From Kangiella sp. TOML190 (GTDB lineage: Bacteria; Pseudomonadota; Gammaproteobacteria; Enterobacterales; Kangiellaceae): a stretch of 64,000 bases of DNA. The stretch lies in NCBI RefSeq assembly GCF_023706045.1, contig NZ_BQYL01000001.1, positions 1,674,001-1,738,000 of the forward strand. Reading direction: 5' to 3'. Within the stretch, counting starts at the first letter, position 1. Every line of letters starts with the position of its first letter. The position numbers were made by a program, and so were the translations under genes. Of the stretch, positions 37,512 through 47,716 are shown in pieces. The notes below the pieces were generated by a model. The model had not been told where the DNA came from. It saw only the letters and a list, made by a program, of their open reading frames with translations, and ran no database searches.

Positions 37512-38803
37512 TGTCGTTAGCCCCCTCTAAGTCCCAGCCAGTGATTCACGCACTCAATGAATTTCTGGCTTTTCTTTCTAGTCAGTATCCGCAAATCAAT
37601 ACCTTAGTCTTAGCTTTAAGTGGCGGTAAAGATTCGGTTTGCTTGCTGCATGCTCTATCGCAGCGGCTATCAGCAGAAAATAGTGCCAACTATCGGCTCA
37701 AAGCCGTTTATATCGATCATGGTTTGCAGCAAGACTCAGCTCAATGGGGTGAGTTTAATAAAAACCTATGCCAGCAGTTTGAGGTTGAGTTTGAGCAGCT
37801 TAAAGTGTCTGTTAATAGGCAAGAAGCAAGTCTTGAACAAGCAGCCAGAAAGGCACGTTATCAAGCGTTAGCAGCATATATCGGCCAAGCGAGTTGTTTG
37901 CTTACAGGGCAGCATCTTGATGACCAGGCTGAAACTCTGCTCTTACAGCTTTTTCGTGGCGCGGGCAGTAAAGGTTTTGCGGCCATGCCTTACGTTAAGA
38001 GTTTTGCTCAAGGCTTGCAGGCGCGACCGCTATTATCCGTTATGCGCAAAGATATTGAGGCTTATATCCAGCAGCAGGGTTTAAGCTATATTGACGATCC
38101 TAGCAATAGTGATAACACTATTCGGCGTAATTTTATTCGCAATAAAGCGATGCCATTACTCCGTACCTTGTGGCCGGAGCTCAGTGTTTCTTTAGCAACG
38201 GCGGCTAGCAATCAAGCTGAAGCGCAAAATCTATTAGAACAAATCGCGGCGCAAGATTTACTGACATGTCAGCAACAAGAAGCCTTAGCGCTCAGCCCTT
38301 TACTATCTTTAAGTGTCGAACGACAAAACAATCTTTTACGCTATTGGTTTGATCAATACCGTATTAAAATGCCTAGCCGAGCCGTATTTGAGCAAGTCCG
38401 ACAGCAGTTTTTGATCCTCAAAAATGATACCGATCCGAAGCTGGATTTTGGACAGTGGCAGTTAAGGCGCCATCAGCAAGCTCTGTATTTAGTTGATAAG
38501 GCTTCTTTGGTGTTTGATTCGAAATTTACTGATGAGTGGCAACTAGAAAACGATTATCTGCCCTTGGCTGCATATCCATTAAAGGCCCAGTCAATTTTAG
38601 AAAAATGGCCTGAATTGGCAGGAAAAACCTTGAAACTGTCCTTTCGGCAGGGCGGTGAAAAATTTTATCGACCTGATCTGGCGCATGGAAAGAGCTTAAA
38701 AAATTATTTTCAAGAGCAACAGATCCCGCGCTGGAAGCGTGATTCGGCACTGCTGGTATCTTATCAGGATAAAGTGATTTTTATTCAAGAAAAAATTCTT
38801 TGA
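37511..38803 (+). CDS. tilS: tRNA(Ile)-lysidine synthase
   Basis: The 430-residue enzyme has the N-type ATP pyrophosphatase loop LALSGGKDSVCLLHAL (residues about 32-47), VYIDHGLQ, and GQHLDDQAETLLLQLFRG near 135. The C-terminal TilS domains hold the typical LKLSFRQGGEKF and LKNYFQEQQIPRWKRD. It modifies the CAU anticodon of tRNA-Ile2 to lysidine so that it reads AUA. Its ATG overlaps the accA stop by one base, as in E. coli relatives, and its 3' end overlaps the convergent patatin gene by 23 bases. Confidence 0.97.
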   Translation: MSLAPSKSQPVIHALNEFLAFLSSQYPQINTLVLALSGGKDSVCLLHALSQRLSAENSANYRLKAVYIDHGLQQDSAQWGEFNKNLCQQFEVEFEQLKVSVNRQEASLEQAARKARYQALAAYIGQASCLLTGQHLDDQAETLLLQLFRGAGSKGFAAMPYVKSFAQGLQARPLLSVMRKDIEAYIQQQGLSYIDDPSNSDNTIRRNFIRNKAMPLLRTLWPELSVSLATAASNQAEAQNLLEQIAAQDLLTCQQQEALALSPLLSLSVERQNNLLRYWFDQYRIKMPSRAVFEQVRQQFLILKNDTDPKLDFGQWQLRRHQQALYLVDKASLVFDSKFTDEWQLENDYLPLAAYPLKAQSILEKWPELAGKTLKLSFRQGGEKFYRPDLAHGKSLKNYFQEQQIPRWKRDSALLVSYQDKVIFIQEKIL

Positions 38804-39920
38804 CGGCCGTTGCTTCCGCCATCGTATCCTCATAACCAATTTGCATTAAATGCTTAGTAAAAGGCGCATAAAACAGTAAGTAGCTTAGAATACTTTCACC
38901 TTTATCATCAGCAATTCCCATACGTTTAAAGAAAAACTTTAAACCACGCGGCAGCTCCTTAAAGTAGCGTCCTGCTAATTCAGCCGGGTCAATGCTGGGC
39001 GATAAGATGAGTGCATCAATCGGTTTTAGCGAAAGCTTATCTTTAATGGTATCTTCTTGCGGAATATGCTCCAGTAGCTGATTGACACGGATCAAGCGCT
39101 CTATATCGCTTTCTAAACTGTCAATAAAAATACTGTTTAGCAAATGACCGCTAATGTCTCCCAGAGAAGGGGTAGTGATATGGAGTTGCTCTTCAACATT
39201 TAAAGGATTAACCGTAATCACTAACAGTTTGCGTGAACCTAAATGCAGAGCAGGGCTTAAGGGCGTCAAAAAACGCATAGCGCCGTCACCATAATGGGTG
39301 CCATCAATAGCAGTAGAGGGAAATACCATTGGAATGGCTGAAGAGGCCAATAAATGCTCCACCGTTAGTTTGTCCGCTTGGCCTCGGCGGCGAAAGCGCT
39401 GCCAATTATCGAGAGCTTCTGTTCCTTGGTAAAAACTTACTGAATCACCGGTGTTGTAATCGTAAGCGGTGGTGCAAACAGCGGTTAAATTACCTTGCTC
39501 GATATTATTTTGGATCGAGTCTAGTTCTAACACCTTGCTTAGCAGCTCTTTTAACGGAGTATTATCAAGCAAGGCCATTGGCTCTTTAGTTTGCTGTTTC
39601 GGTTTGGCCATACCCCATAGCCAGTGCATTAAGTTGCGGCTTAAATGAGCAAAATCGGTACGGTAAACCTGATTTGGCTGAAACTGCCCCCAAACTTGAG
39701 CTAATCGACCAATGCCTTCTGAAAACTGATGGTTATGAGTGGCTAAAACACAGCTGTTAATAGCGCCTGCGGAGATCCCAGTTAAGATATCGAACGGCGA
39801 TTGCTGAGGCTGATCTAGGATTTTATTGATGGCTTGTAAAGCACCGACTTGGTAAGCTGCCCGAGCACCGCCGCCGCTAAGGACTAAGCCAGTGCTCAAC
39901 TTTGGCATTAGAGCGCCCAC
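38781..39920 (-). CDS. Patatin-like phospholipase
   Basis: The 379-residue protein has the patatin oxyanion motif GLVLSGGGARAAYQVG (residues 11-26), the nucleophile elbow GISAG with Ser50, and the catalytic Asp in the DGA motif (YGDGAMR). It lacks a signal peptide, so a cytosolic or membrane-associated lipase or acyl hydrolase is likely. The C-terminal 100 residues are helical and of unknown role. Its start overlaps the end of the lytic transglycosylase gene by 13 bases, so they are cotranscribed. Confidence 0.92.
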   Translation of the reverse strand: MGALMPKLSTGLVLSGGGARAAYQVGALQAINKILDQPQQSPFDILTGISAGAINSCVLATHNHQFSEGIGRLAQVWGQFQPNQVYRTDFAHLSRNLMHWLWGMAKPKQQTKEPMALLDNTPLKELLSKVLELDSIQNNIEQGNLTAVCTTAYDYNTGDSVSFYQGTEALDNWQRFRRRGQADKLTVEHLLASSAIPMVFPSTAIDGTHYGDGAMRFLTPLSPALHLGSRKLLVITVNPLNVEEQLHITTPSLGDISGHLLNSIFIDSLESDIERLIRVNQLLEHIPQEDTIKDKLSLKPIDALILSPSIDPAELAGRYFKELPRGLKFFFKRMGIADDKGESILSYLLFYAPFTKHLMQIGYEDTMAEATAVKEFFLE

Positions 39921-40504
39921 CGTTTGTTAAGAGCTCGATAGACTTTTTTCGGGTATTTCATTTTGCCGCGCGAACCATTGTAGCGGCCTAGAGCGAGGGT
40001 TGTGTTACCTTTTTCATACTTCAAGTAGAGCTTATAAATGTAGCAACCGTATTTGATATTGGTCTCCATATCAAACAAATCGTCTTCTGGCTGGCCAATT
40101 TCTTTTTTCCAAAAAGGCATGATTTGCATCAAGCCGCGAGCATAAGCAACGGACAACGCATAGCGATCAAAATTGGATTCTACCTCCATGATCGCCAGTA
40201 CCATTTGTGGATCGACACCGGCGGCATTGGCATGCTTGTGGACTAGGCTAAGAATTTTAAGGCGCTCAGCCTCGGGGATGTGTGGGGCGCGTTTGCCAAG
40301 TCGCAATGACATATCCTTCATCCAAACTTCAGCATCATATTGATCCGCAAAATGGTGCTCGGCATTCAGTAGTGTTTTTAATTCTTGCTTAAAAGCTTTG
40401 TTTGGCTCTTGTTGGGCGTAAGCTTGGTTGGCTGCAAGACAAAAAAAGCCAAGCAGCATAACCTTAAGCATAATAGTAAGATTTTTGCGTAACATTATTA
40501 GCAA
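39908..40504 (-). CDS. Lytic transglycosylase (SLT domain)
   Basis: The 198-residue precursor has a signal peptide ending AANQAYA and one SLT domain. The catalytic Glu is in LAIMEVESNFDRYA, followed by ARGLMQIMPFW and the family's NIKYGC and LGRYNGS motifs. It cleaves peptidoglycan between MurNAc and GlcNAc in the periplasm. Several Met codons are possible starts; the outermost gives a rather long basic n-region, so Met5 or Met12 may be the true one. It is 13 bases after proS and overlaps the patatin gene. Confidence 0.92.
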   Translation of the reverse strand: MLIMLRKNLTIMLKVMLLGFFCLAANQAYAQQEPNKAFKQELKTLLNAEHHFADQYDAEVWMKDMSLRLGKRAPHIPEAERLKILSLVHKHANAAGVDPQMVLAIMEVESNFDRYALSVAYARGLMQIMPFWKKEIGQPEDDLFDMETNIKYGCYIYKLYLKYEKGNTTLALGRYNGSRGKMKYPKKVYRALNKRWAL

Positions 40505-40517
40505 ATAGTAGTTCCTT

Positions 40518-42239
40518 TTATGATTTGCTTAATAAATTTACTACAAAATTTTCCACGGTTTCAAGCGCAATGTCTTGTTTATCGCCGCCCACACGAGGCT
40601 TATATTCCAAGGTTCCATTGTTTAAACCGCGCTCACTAATGACGATTCGGTGTGGAATACCGATTAATTCCATATCAGAAAACATGACGCCTGCGCGCTC
40701 TTTGCGATCATCGAATAGCACTTCGAAACCTTGCTTGCTAAGCTTTTGGTATAAATCTTCAGCTACTTGTAGCACGGCTTCAGATTTATGCATATTCATC
40801 GGTACAATCGCCAATTGGAATGGAGCGATAGCCTCTGGCCATACAATGCCATAATCATCGTGGTTTTGTTCGATAGCTGCCGCTACGATTCTGGAAACGC
40901 CAACGCCATAGCAGCCCATCGCCATCGCCAAAGCTTTGCCGTTTTGATCGAGCACCGTAGCATTCATGGCTTCTGAATATTTAGTGCCAAGCTGGAAAAT
41001 ATGACCCACTTCAATGCCGCGTTTAATTTCTAGCTGACCTTTGCCATCAGGGCTTAAGTCGCCAGCCACTACTTCGCGCAAATCAAATACTTCATCAAAT
41101 TGCGCATCGCGTTGCCAGTTTACTCCAGTGAAGTGATACTCATCTTCATTGGCACCGCAAATAAAATCTGCCAGCACTGCAGCATCGCGATCAACAATGA
41201 TCGGAAGCTCTAGATTTACCGGTCCCAGTGAACCAGGCATTGCGCCAGTTATTGATTTAATGGTGTCAATATCTTCTATAAAGGCTAACGGCGAGGCGAT
41301 CAGCGGGTGCTTCTCCGCTTTGATTTCGTTTAAACTATGGTCGCCACGCAAAATTAAACAGATAATCGGATGCTCTTCGTTTGCCCCTTTAACCAGCAAG
41401 GTTTTCACAGTGCGCGTCGCCTCAACCTGCAAAAATTTTGAAACCGCGTCAATGGTTTTGCTATTAGGTGTAGAAACTTTGCTTAAGTCTTGCTGTGGCT
41501 CGGGACGTTCATTGCTGGGAGCTAAGCTTTCGGCTTTTTCCACATTCGCGGCGTAATCACTTTCAGTGCTAAAAGCAATGGCATCTTCGCCAGATGCTGC
41601 TAACACATGAAATTCGTGAGAAGTAGAGCCGCCTATAGAACCTGTGTCGGCCAGAACGGGACGGTAGTCTAAGCCAATCCGATCAAAAATATTGCAGTAG
41701 GCTTGGTGCATGGCTTGATAGGTATCTGCAAGCGATTCGTCATCAATGTGGAAGGAGTAGGCGTCTTTCATTAAAAACTCACGCGCACGCATCACCCCAA
41801 ATCGTGGTCTCACCTCATCACGAAACTTGGTTTGGATCTGATAGAAATTAATGGGCAATTGCTTGTAGCTGTTAATTTCATCTCGAATTAAGGCTGTAAT
41901 AATTTCTTCGTGGGTTGGTCCAAGGCAGAAATCACGATTGTGTCGATCGGTAAACCGTAGCAATTCAGGGCCAAACTGATCCCAGCGGCCAGACTCTTCC
42001 CATAAATCAGCGGGTTGCACCCCAGGCATCAAAACTTCGATAGCATTGGCTTTGTTCATTTCATCGCGCACAATAGCCTCAACTTTACGCAAAACGCGTA
42101 AACCCGAGGGCAACCAAGTGTACATTCCTGATGCAATTTTGCGGATCATGCCCGCTCGTAACATGAGTTTATGGCTGATTAATTCAGCGTCGCTTGGATC
42201 TTCGCGTAAGGTTGATAGAAGGTAATTACTGGTGCGCAT
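40518..42239 (-). CDS. proS: Prolyl-tRNA synthetase
   Basis: The 573-residue class II synthetase is the bacterial type with an editing insertion. The N-terminal motif 1 region is [20 protein letters not shown], motif 2 lies around [16 protein letters not shown] and [17 protein letters not shown], the INS editing domain covers residues about 225-400, and motif 3 is [15 protein letters not shown]. The C-terminal anticodon-binding domain ends the protein. It is the first gene of a three-gene leftward run with the transglycosylase and patatin. Confidence 0.98.
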   Translation of the reverse strand: MRTSNYLLSTLREDPSDAELISHKLMLRAGMIRKIASGMYTWLPSGLRVLRKVEAIVRDEMNKANAIEVLMPGVQPADLWEESGRWDQFGPELLRFTDRHNRDFCLGPTHEEIITALIRDEINSYKQLPINFYQIQTKFRDEVRPRFGVMRAREFLMKDAYSFHIDDESLADTYQAMHQAYCNIFDRIGLDYRPVLADTGSIGGSTSHEFHVLAASGEDAIAFSTESDYAANVEKAESLAPSNERPEPQQDLSKVSTPNSKTIDAVSKFLQVEATRTVKTLLVKGANEEHPIICLILRGDHSLNEIKAEKHPLIASPLAFIEDIDTIKSITGAMPGSLGPVNLELPIIVDRDAAVLADFICGANEDEYHFTGVNWQRDAQFDEVFDLREVVAGDLSPDGKGQLEIKRGIEVGHIFQLGTKYSEAMNATVLDQNGKALAMAMGCYGVGVSRIVAAAIEQNHDDYGIVWPEAIAPFQLAIVPMNMHKSEAVLQVAEDLYQKLSKQGFEVLFDDRKERAGVMFSDMELIGIPHRIVISERGLNNGTLEYKPRVGGDKQDIALETVENFVVNLLSKS

Positions 42240-42405
42240 AGCTAAAGTCTGCGAATTAAAGATGCAGGCATTGTAGCAAGGTTAGATCTGCGGCTAAAGA
42301 TTTGCAGTGATATTTGCGACAAAATTATTTGCCTGCTGTACAAAAAACGTACTATATTGATGGTGAGCAGTCTGATTTAGACGCTCTTACATCTATGGGC
42401 TTTGT

Positions 42406-42651
42406 ATGAAAAAGACTCTATTAGTAGGCGTTATTATAAGTTTATTGCTAATGGTGGGCTGTAGTTCATCGCAGCGTTATGTTGCGAATAAGCAACCGGA
42501 GTCTAAAGAAGAGTATGTCCACGTTATTGACCACGAAAAAGTTGCTCGAGTATCTTTAGCAAACTATTACTCTCCTTCAGCGGTTAGAACCATTTGGGTA
42601 AACCCACCACAAAAACGAGTTAAAAAAAGCGAGCTCGAAAAGTCCAAATAG
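42406..42651 (+). CDS. Small lipoprotein of unknown function
   Basis: The 81-residue product has a lipoprotein signal (KKTLLVGVIISLLLMVGC, with lipobox LMVGC at residue 18) and a short charged mature part with no known domain (HVIDHEKVARVSLANYY, VRTIWVNPP). The context is a divergent promoter region with proS. TTGCCT (42329) and TATATT (42353), 18 bases apart, are a possible promoter. The family is not recognised. It is convergent with the amidohydrolase gene, 18 bases away. Confidence 0.72.
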   Translation: MKKTLLVGVIISLLLMVGCSSSQRYVANKQPESKEEYVHVIDHEKVARVSLANYYSPSAVRTIWVNPPQKRVKKSELEKSK

Positions 42652-42669
42652 GATTTTAGCTTCGCCAAA

Positions 42670-44313
42670 TTAAAAAACTTGCTTGCCAGCAAGCCAAGTT
42701 TGCAGAGTCTTTGTTTGCCATAATTCTTTTTGATCGGCGAAAATATCCCGGTCGATCAAGATAAAATCCGCTTTTTTGCCTGGCTCTAATGAGCCAATTT
42801 GTTTTTCCCAAAAGCCCGCATAAGCTGCATCGATGGTAAAGGCTTTTAATGCTTCTTCGAGGCTTAATTTTTCCTCAGGATACCAGCCATTTTTAGGTAA
42901 ATGGTTATGATCTTGGCGAGTTACCGCTGAAAAGAGGCCATGAAAGGGATTGGCTAATTCCACTGGAAAATCTGAGCCTGCGGCGATAAGCACATTATTA
43001 TCAAGCATCTTACGCCAAGCATAAGCACCTTTGATTCTTTCCGAGCCGACTCTATCTTCCGCCATATTCATATCGGAAGTGGCGTGGGTTGGCTGCATAG
43101 AAGCGATGATATTCAGTTCCGCAAACCGAGAGATATCCTCAAGCGCAACCAATTGGGCGTGTTCTATCCGGTGGCGAGCATTTTCAATCGAGTCTTGCTC
43201 ATTAAGTGTGGCAAAACTATTGAGCACCTGCCGATTACCTAGATCGCCTATGGCATGAATATTGATTTGGAAATCATACTGGGCAACCTTATTAACCAGA
43301 CTCATCAAATCTTTATCGCTGTGAAATAATAAACCACTATTGTCGCCATCATCAGAGTAAGGCTCGATTAAAGCCGCTCCGCGACTACCCAGCGCGCCAT
43401 CGGAATAGAGTTTTACCGACTGAATTTTTAAAAAAGGGTGATCGACCTTACCCAGTTTTAGCATCGCATCAATATTCGGATCCGAGCCTGCCAGCATGGC
43501 GTACACACGAATTGGGATCTGATTTTTGTCCGCCATTTTGAGCAACACTTTATAAGTTGCAAAGCTGATCCCAGCATCATGCACTGAGGTAATGCCCAGT
43601 TTGACCAGATGCTCAAAAGCACGATCGAGTGCACTTTCAATTTCTAAAGCACTTGGCTGCGGAATTTTTTGTTCAATCAGCGCCATCGCGGTATCAATAA
43701 GAATACCAGTGGGTTTACCATTTTTATCTCTGTATATCTTGCCGCCTTGAGGATCTGGGGTGTTTTCGGTAATTCCAGCAAGCTCTAGCGCCTGACTATT
43801 GGCCCAACCCGCATGACCGTCAATCCTTGAAAGCCAAATTGGGCGATCGCTGTTAATTTTATCTAGGTCGCTTTTGTTGGGAAATTGCTTATCTTGCCAT
43901 AAGACTTGATTCCAGCCACCGCCAGTTAACCATTGTTTTTTGGGATTAGCATCAGCGTATTGCGCAACCATACTGATGGCTTGCTCTAAGCTACTAACGC
44001 CGCGTAAGTTAATTTGTTCCAGCTCGTTACCAAGCCCTAATAAATGGCCATGCGCATCAATCAAGCCAGGAAGTAAGGTTTTGCCCTGGCCATCGATGCT
44101 AATACTAAACCCAGCTCGGGTAGCGAGCTTATCTTTGTTGCCAATAGCAATAACCGTATTGTCTTCAAACAATAGCGCATCGAATTGAACCAATTTGCCA
44201 TCGTTGATGCTATAACCTTTGATGTTGTGAAGCAGGGTCGGCAGCGCTTGTGCCACACTCGTTAGCAACAGCAGGGACAGTAGGATTAAGGTTTTGGCGA
44301 TCTGTTTCATCAT
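42670..44313 (-). CDS. Secreted amidohydrolase, YtcJ-like
   Basis: The 547-residue protein has a signal peptide (residues 2-23, ending AQA) and the amidohydrolase family 3 pattern: LLPGLIDAHGHLLG with the metal HxH-type site, SRIDGHAGWANS, TSVHDAGIS, INIHAIGD near residue 350, RIEHAQL, and GSDFPVELANPFHGLFSAVTR near 445. YtcJ-like proteins hydrolyse amides or carbamates with unknown natural substrates. The signal peptide places it in the periplasm. Confidence 0.9.
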   Translation of the reverse strand: MMKQIAKTLILLSLLLLTSVAQALPTLLHNIKGYSINDGKLVQFDALLFEDNTVIAIGNKDKLATRAGFSISIDGQGKTLLPGLIDAHGHLLGLGNELEQINLRGVSSLEQAISMVAQYADANPKKQWLTGGGWNQVLWQDKQFPNKSDLDKINSDRPIWLSRIDGHAGWANSQALELAGITENTPDPQGGKIYRDKNGKPTGILIDTAMALIEQKIPQPSALEIESALDRAFEHLVKLGITSVHDAGISFATYKVLLKMADKNQIPIRVYAMLAGSDPNIDAMLKLGKVDHPFLKIQSVKLYSDGALGSRGAALIEPYSDDGDNSGLLFHSDKDLMSLVNKVAQYDFQINIHAIGDLGNRQVLNSFATLNEQDSIENARHRIEHAQLVALEDISRFAELNIIASMQPTHATSDMNMAEDRVGSERIKGAYAWRKMLDNNVLIAAGSDFPVELANPFHGLFSAVTRQDHNHLPKNGWYPEEKLSLEEALKAFTIDAAYAGFWEKQIGSLEPGKKADFILIDRDIFADQKELWQTKTLQTWLAGKQVF

Positions 44314-44561
44314 AAGGGCGCAGTTAATTTTAAAATTTAAACTACTCTATTACAGTCGATGCTATTTTAAAAGCTGCCGAAGGCAACATTTATACAGTGA
44401 TGTCTTAAGGGGTAGGTTAGCCATCATGCATGAAAAGATGCGGGAAAAAGCGTATTTCTGCCGGTGCTAACTTGCCTCAAAAGCTGCTCTGGCGTACCAT
44501 ATGGCGTTTTCTTGGCACTAGCCTTGTAGCCCCAAATTACGAATTTCGGATATATCATTCC

Positions 44562-46325
44562 ATGAGCACTCAAATGCGCAGCCATTATTGTGGCGACCTT
44601 TCAAAAAGCAATGAAAATCAATCAGTTACCTTGTCAGGCTGGGTACATCGTCGCCGTGACTTGGGTGGCCTAATCTTCTTGCAACTGCGGGATCGCACGG
44701 GCGTATTGCAAGTGGTGGTGGATCCGGACTTTAAAGAATTATTTGCCACTGCCGAGCAGCTGCGCAATGAATTTGTGATTCAGGTAAAAGGTCAGGTGCG
44801 TGCGCGGCCAGAAGATATGGTTAATAAAAATATGGCTTCTGGGGAGATCGAAGTCTTGGCGCAAGAACTGGTTATTTTAAATAGAGCGCAACCGCCGGCG
44901 ATCCCGATTGACGAAAATTTGGAGGCGTCTGAGGAAATGCGCTTGAAATATCGCTATTTGGATCTGCGCCGCCCTGAAATGCAACAAAAGTTACTGTTTC
45001 GCCATAAAGTAACCAGCGCCATGCGCCGCTATATGGATGAACATGGCTTTGTGGATGTGGAAACGCCGATTTTGACTAAAGCAACGCCTGAAGGGGCGCG
45101 TGATTATTTGGTACCAAGTCGGGTTAATAAAGGTGCTTTCTACGCACTGCCACAATCTCCCCAGTTATTTAAACAGCTCTTAATGATGGCAGGCTTTGAT
45201 CGTTATTACCAAATCGTCAAATGTTTTCGCGATGAAGATTTGCGCGCCGATCGTCAGCCAGAATTTACTCAGCTGGATATCGAGACTTCGTTTTTAAGCC
45301 AAGAAGAAATCATGAACTTGATGGAAGGCATGGTGCGCCATTTGTTTAGTGAACTCAAAGGAATTGAGCTACCCGAATTCCCGCGCATGAGCTATGCCGA
45401 AGCTATGGAGCGTTATGGTTCGGATAAGCCAGATCTGCGTATGGATACAGAGTTAGTTACAGTCGATGACTTATTAAAAGACGTCGAGTTTAAAGTGTTT
45501 GCCGGCCCGGCGAATGATGATAACTCTCGCGTAGCAGCCCTAAGAGTACCAGCGGGTGCGCAATTTAGCCGTAAGCAAATCGACGAATATACTAAATATG
45601 TCGGTGTCTATGGTGCTAAAGGTTTAGCGTGGATCAAAGTTAATGAGGATGGCTTGCAAAGTCCAATCATTAAATTTATCGGCGATGAAGTAGCGGCCAA
45701 AATTGTTGAGAAAGTGGGTGCGGCAGCTGGCGATATTATCTTCTTCGGCTCGGACACGAAACGTGTGGTTGCCGATGCCATGGGGGCGCTGCGTTTAAAA
45801 ACTGCGGAAGATTTAGATTTAATCTCTAACGAGTGGAAGCCTTTGTGGGTAGTGGATTTCCCGATGTTTGAAGAGATTGATGGTCATGTGCATGCTTTGC
45901 ACCACCCGTTTACTGCGCCTAAAGAGTTAGACGTTGATGCTGTTCGTGCAAACCCAACGCAAACCCTATCTAAAGCCTACGATATGGTACTAAACGGAAG
46001 CGAAGTCGGTGGTGGCTCGGTGCGTATTCACGATCAAAAAATGCAAGAGACAGTGTTTGATATTTTGGGTATTGACGAAAACGAACAGCAAGAAAAGTTT
46101 GGTTTCCTATTAGATGCACTAAAATTTGGTTGTCCACCGCATGGCGGTTTAGCCTTTGGTTTAGATCGACTAGTGATGTTAATGGTCGGCTCAGATTCCA
46201 TTCGTGACGTGATTGCCTTCCCGAAAACCACCACGGCGTCGTGCCCATTAACTCAAGCGCCAAGTAAAATTGAAAAGGTACAACTCGATGAGTTGGGAAT
46301 ACTAGTAAAGCAAAAAGAAAAATAG
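44562..46325 (+). CDS. aspS: Aspartyl-tRNA synthetase
   Basis: The open frame extends to 44430, but the bacterial AspRS start is [14 protein letters not shown] at 44562, giving 587 residues. It has an OB-fold anticodon domain ([20 protein letters not shown]), motif 2 ([19 protein letters not shown]), a bacterial GAD insertion (residues about 300-415) and motif 3 ([13 protein letters not shown]). No strong Shine-Dalgarno is visible. A palindromic repeat follows the stop. The gap before it (44314-44561) holds no gene. yebC, which often follows aspS, is absent. Confidence 0.97.
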   Translation: MSTQMRSHYCGDLSKSNENQSVTLSGWVHRRRDLGGLIFLQLRDRTGVLQVVVDPDFKELFATAEQLRNEFVIQVKGQVRARPEDMVNKNMASGEIEVLAQELVILNRAQPPAIPIDENLEASEEMRLKYRYLDLRRPEMQQKLLFRHKVTSAMRRYMDEHGFVDVETPILTKATPEGARDYLVPSRVNKGAFYALPQSPQLFKQLLMMAGFDRYYQIVKCFRDEDLRADRQPEFTQLDIETSFLSQEEIMNLMEGMVRHLFSELKGIELPEFPRMSYAEAMERYGSDKPDLRMDTELVTVDDLLKDVEFKVFAGPANDDNSRVAALRVPAGAQFSRKQIDEYTKYVGVYGAKGLAWIKVNEDGLQSPIIKFIGDEVAAKIVEKVGAAAGDIIFFGSDTKRVVADAMGALRLKTAEDLDLISNEWKPLWVVDFPMFEEIDGHVHALHHPFTAPKELDVDAVRANPTQTLSKAYDMVLNGSEVGGGSVRIHDQKMQETVFDILGIDENEQQEKFGFLLDALKFGCPPHGGLAFGLDRLVMLMVGSDSIRDVIAFPKTTTASCPLTQAPSKIEKVQLDELGILVKQKEK

Positions 46326-46326
46326 A

Positions 46327-46400
46327 GTCATTGCGAGGAGCTTCGCGACGTGGCAATCTAGTCTTAAATCAAAAGATTGCTTCGCTATGCTCGCAGTGAC
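46327..46400. repeat. MITE-like palindromic element between aspS and ruvC
   Basis: The ends GTCATTGCGAG (46327-46337) and CTCGCAGTGAC (46390-46400) are inverted with one mismatch. Internal GCAATCT (46353-46359) and AGATTGC (46374-46380) are a second perfect inverted pair. The composition recalls the small GTCATTGCGAG repeats found in many proteobacteria. The element starts 2 bases after the aspS stop and ends 14 bases before the ruvC ATG. Confidence 0.75.
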
Positions 46401-46413
46401 TGGAATACATTAA

Positions 46414-46956
46414 ATGGCAATTATACTAGGAATCGACCCCGGCTCTCGAGTCACTGGCTTTGGTATTATCCAAGTGGGTGACGGTATTCCCGCCAACAAA
46501 CCTAAATACATTACCAGTGGCTGTATTCGGATCAAAGATAACTCGTTAGATCTCAAGTTAAAGCAAATTTTTGACTCGGTTTGTGAGTTGATTTTAGAAT
46601 TTAAGCCAGATGAATTTGCCATTGAATCGGTGTTTCTATCTAAAAATGCGGATTCGGCGTTAAAGCTTGGCCAAGCGCGAGGGGCGGCTATTGTTGCCGC
46701 CAGTCACTATGCTTTGTCAGTGGCGGAATATCCAGCAAGAAAGGTTAAGCAATCGGTGGTCGGAACGGGTGCTGCCGATAAGACTCAAGTGCAACATATG
46801 GTCAAGATGATTCTTAAATTGCCATCGAATCCGCAAGCCGATGCGGCGGATGCGTTAGCGGTGGCTTTATGCCATGCTAATACTGCCAGTGGATTAGATA
46901 AACTTACCGGCGCCAAAGGTGCCGCAAAAACAATTGCTAGAGGGCGCTTACGTTGA
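46414..46956 (+). CDS. ruvC: Crossover junction endodeoxyribonuclease RuvC
   Basis: The 180-residue Holliday-junction resolvase has the acidic active site: Asp in [13 protein letters not shown], Glu in AIESVFL, and the pair in [13 protein letters not shown]. The start ATG lies just after a palindromic repeat with only GGAA as a possible ribosome-binding site. It overlaps ruvA by 4 bases (TTGA). Length is close to the usual 173. Confidence 0.97.
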   Translation: MAIILGIDPGSRVTGFGIIQVGDGIPANKPKYITSGCIRIKDNSLDLKLKQIFDSVCELILEFKPDEFAIESVFLSKNADSALKLGQARGAAIVAASHYALSVAEYPARKVKQSVVGTGAADKTQVQHMVKMILKLPSNPQADAADALAVALCHANTASGLDKLTGAKGAAKTIARGRLR

Positions 46957-47570
46957 TAGGAAGAATTCGCGGTATTTTAATCGAAAAAACTCCCCCCTTT
47001 GTTATCGTCGAAACTTCTGCCGGCGTGGGTTACGAAATCCAAGTGCCGATGACCACTTTCTATCAGCTGCCAGAAGAAGGCGCGGAAACCACGCTTTCCA
47101 CCCACCTTTCGATTTCGGAAAATTTGCATGCGCTTTACGGTTTTATTTCCGTAAAAGATCGCTCGTTATTTAGAGAATTAATAAAAGTTAATGGCGTAGG
47201 ACCAAAATTAGCCTTAGCGATTCTTTCTGGCATGGAAGCGGATGAATTTGTATTAACGGTGCACGATCATAATGTTGATCGGCTTGTTAAACTCCCTGGT
47301 GTCGGCAAAAAAACCGCAGAACGATTATTAGTGGAAATGACGGATAAACTAAAAGACTGGTCAGTATCGGCTGAATTAGTCGAGCAAACCGAAAGGCCAG
47401 CTCAACCTGTTGGCGGACGCTCTAATGACCAAACTCAAGAAGCGATTAGTGCACTTGTGGCATTAGGTTACAAACCACAAATCGCCAGCAAAGCCATCTC
47501 ACAAGTCGCAACCGACGGCTTAAAATCCGAAGACATTATTAGGATGGCCTTAAGGCAATTAGCGGGATAA
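46953..47570 (+). CDS. ruvA: Holliday junction branch migration protein RuvA
   Basis: The 205-residue protein has the N-terminal OB fold ([19 protein letters not shown]), two helix-hairpin-helix motifs ([31 protein letters not shown]) and the flexible-linker C-terminal domain that binds RuvB ([18 protein letters not shown]). The start is TTG, inside the ruvC stop (4-base overlap). ruvB, normally next, is not here; the next gene is a secreted peptidase. Confidence 0.97.
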   Translation: MIGRIRGILIEKTPPFVIVETSAGVGYEIQVPMTTFYQLPEEGAETTLSTHLSISENLHALYGFISVKDRSLFRELIKVNGVGPKLALAILSGMEADEFVLTVHDHNVDRLVKLPGVGKKTAERLLVEMTDKLKDWSVSAELVEQTERPAQPVGGRSNDQTQEAISALVALGYKPQIASKAISQVATDGLKSEDIIRMALRQLAG

Positions 47571-47670
47571 ATTTTAGTTTTGGCTATCCTTTAACCTTTG
47601 CCACGATTATCAGTTCACAAAACAACCAATGATTCGCCATTAGCAACGCTATTACGTTTATAATTTAAGC

Positions 47671-47689
47671 TGTATACATTTCGTATACA
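47671..47689 (+). promoter_or_regulatory. Operator-like palindrome upstream of the repeat/M23 gene
   Basis: TGTATAC-ATTTC-GTATACA is a perfect 7-bp inverted repeat. A TATAAT at 47659-47664 precedes it by 6 bases, so the palindrome would cover the transcription start, a usual repressor position. No good -35 hexamer is seen. Confidence 0.5.
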
Positions 47690-47716
47690 CCAATGCTAAA
47701 AAACAGGAGGTTTTTT

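Noticed and set aside
44430-44561. N-terminal extension of aspS
   Set aside because: Bacterial AspRS begins at the MRSHYCG region; the extra residues match nothing in the family.
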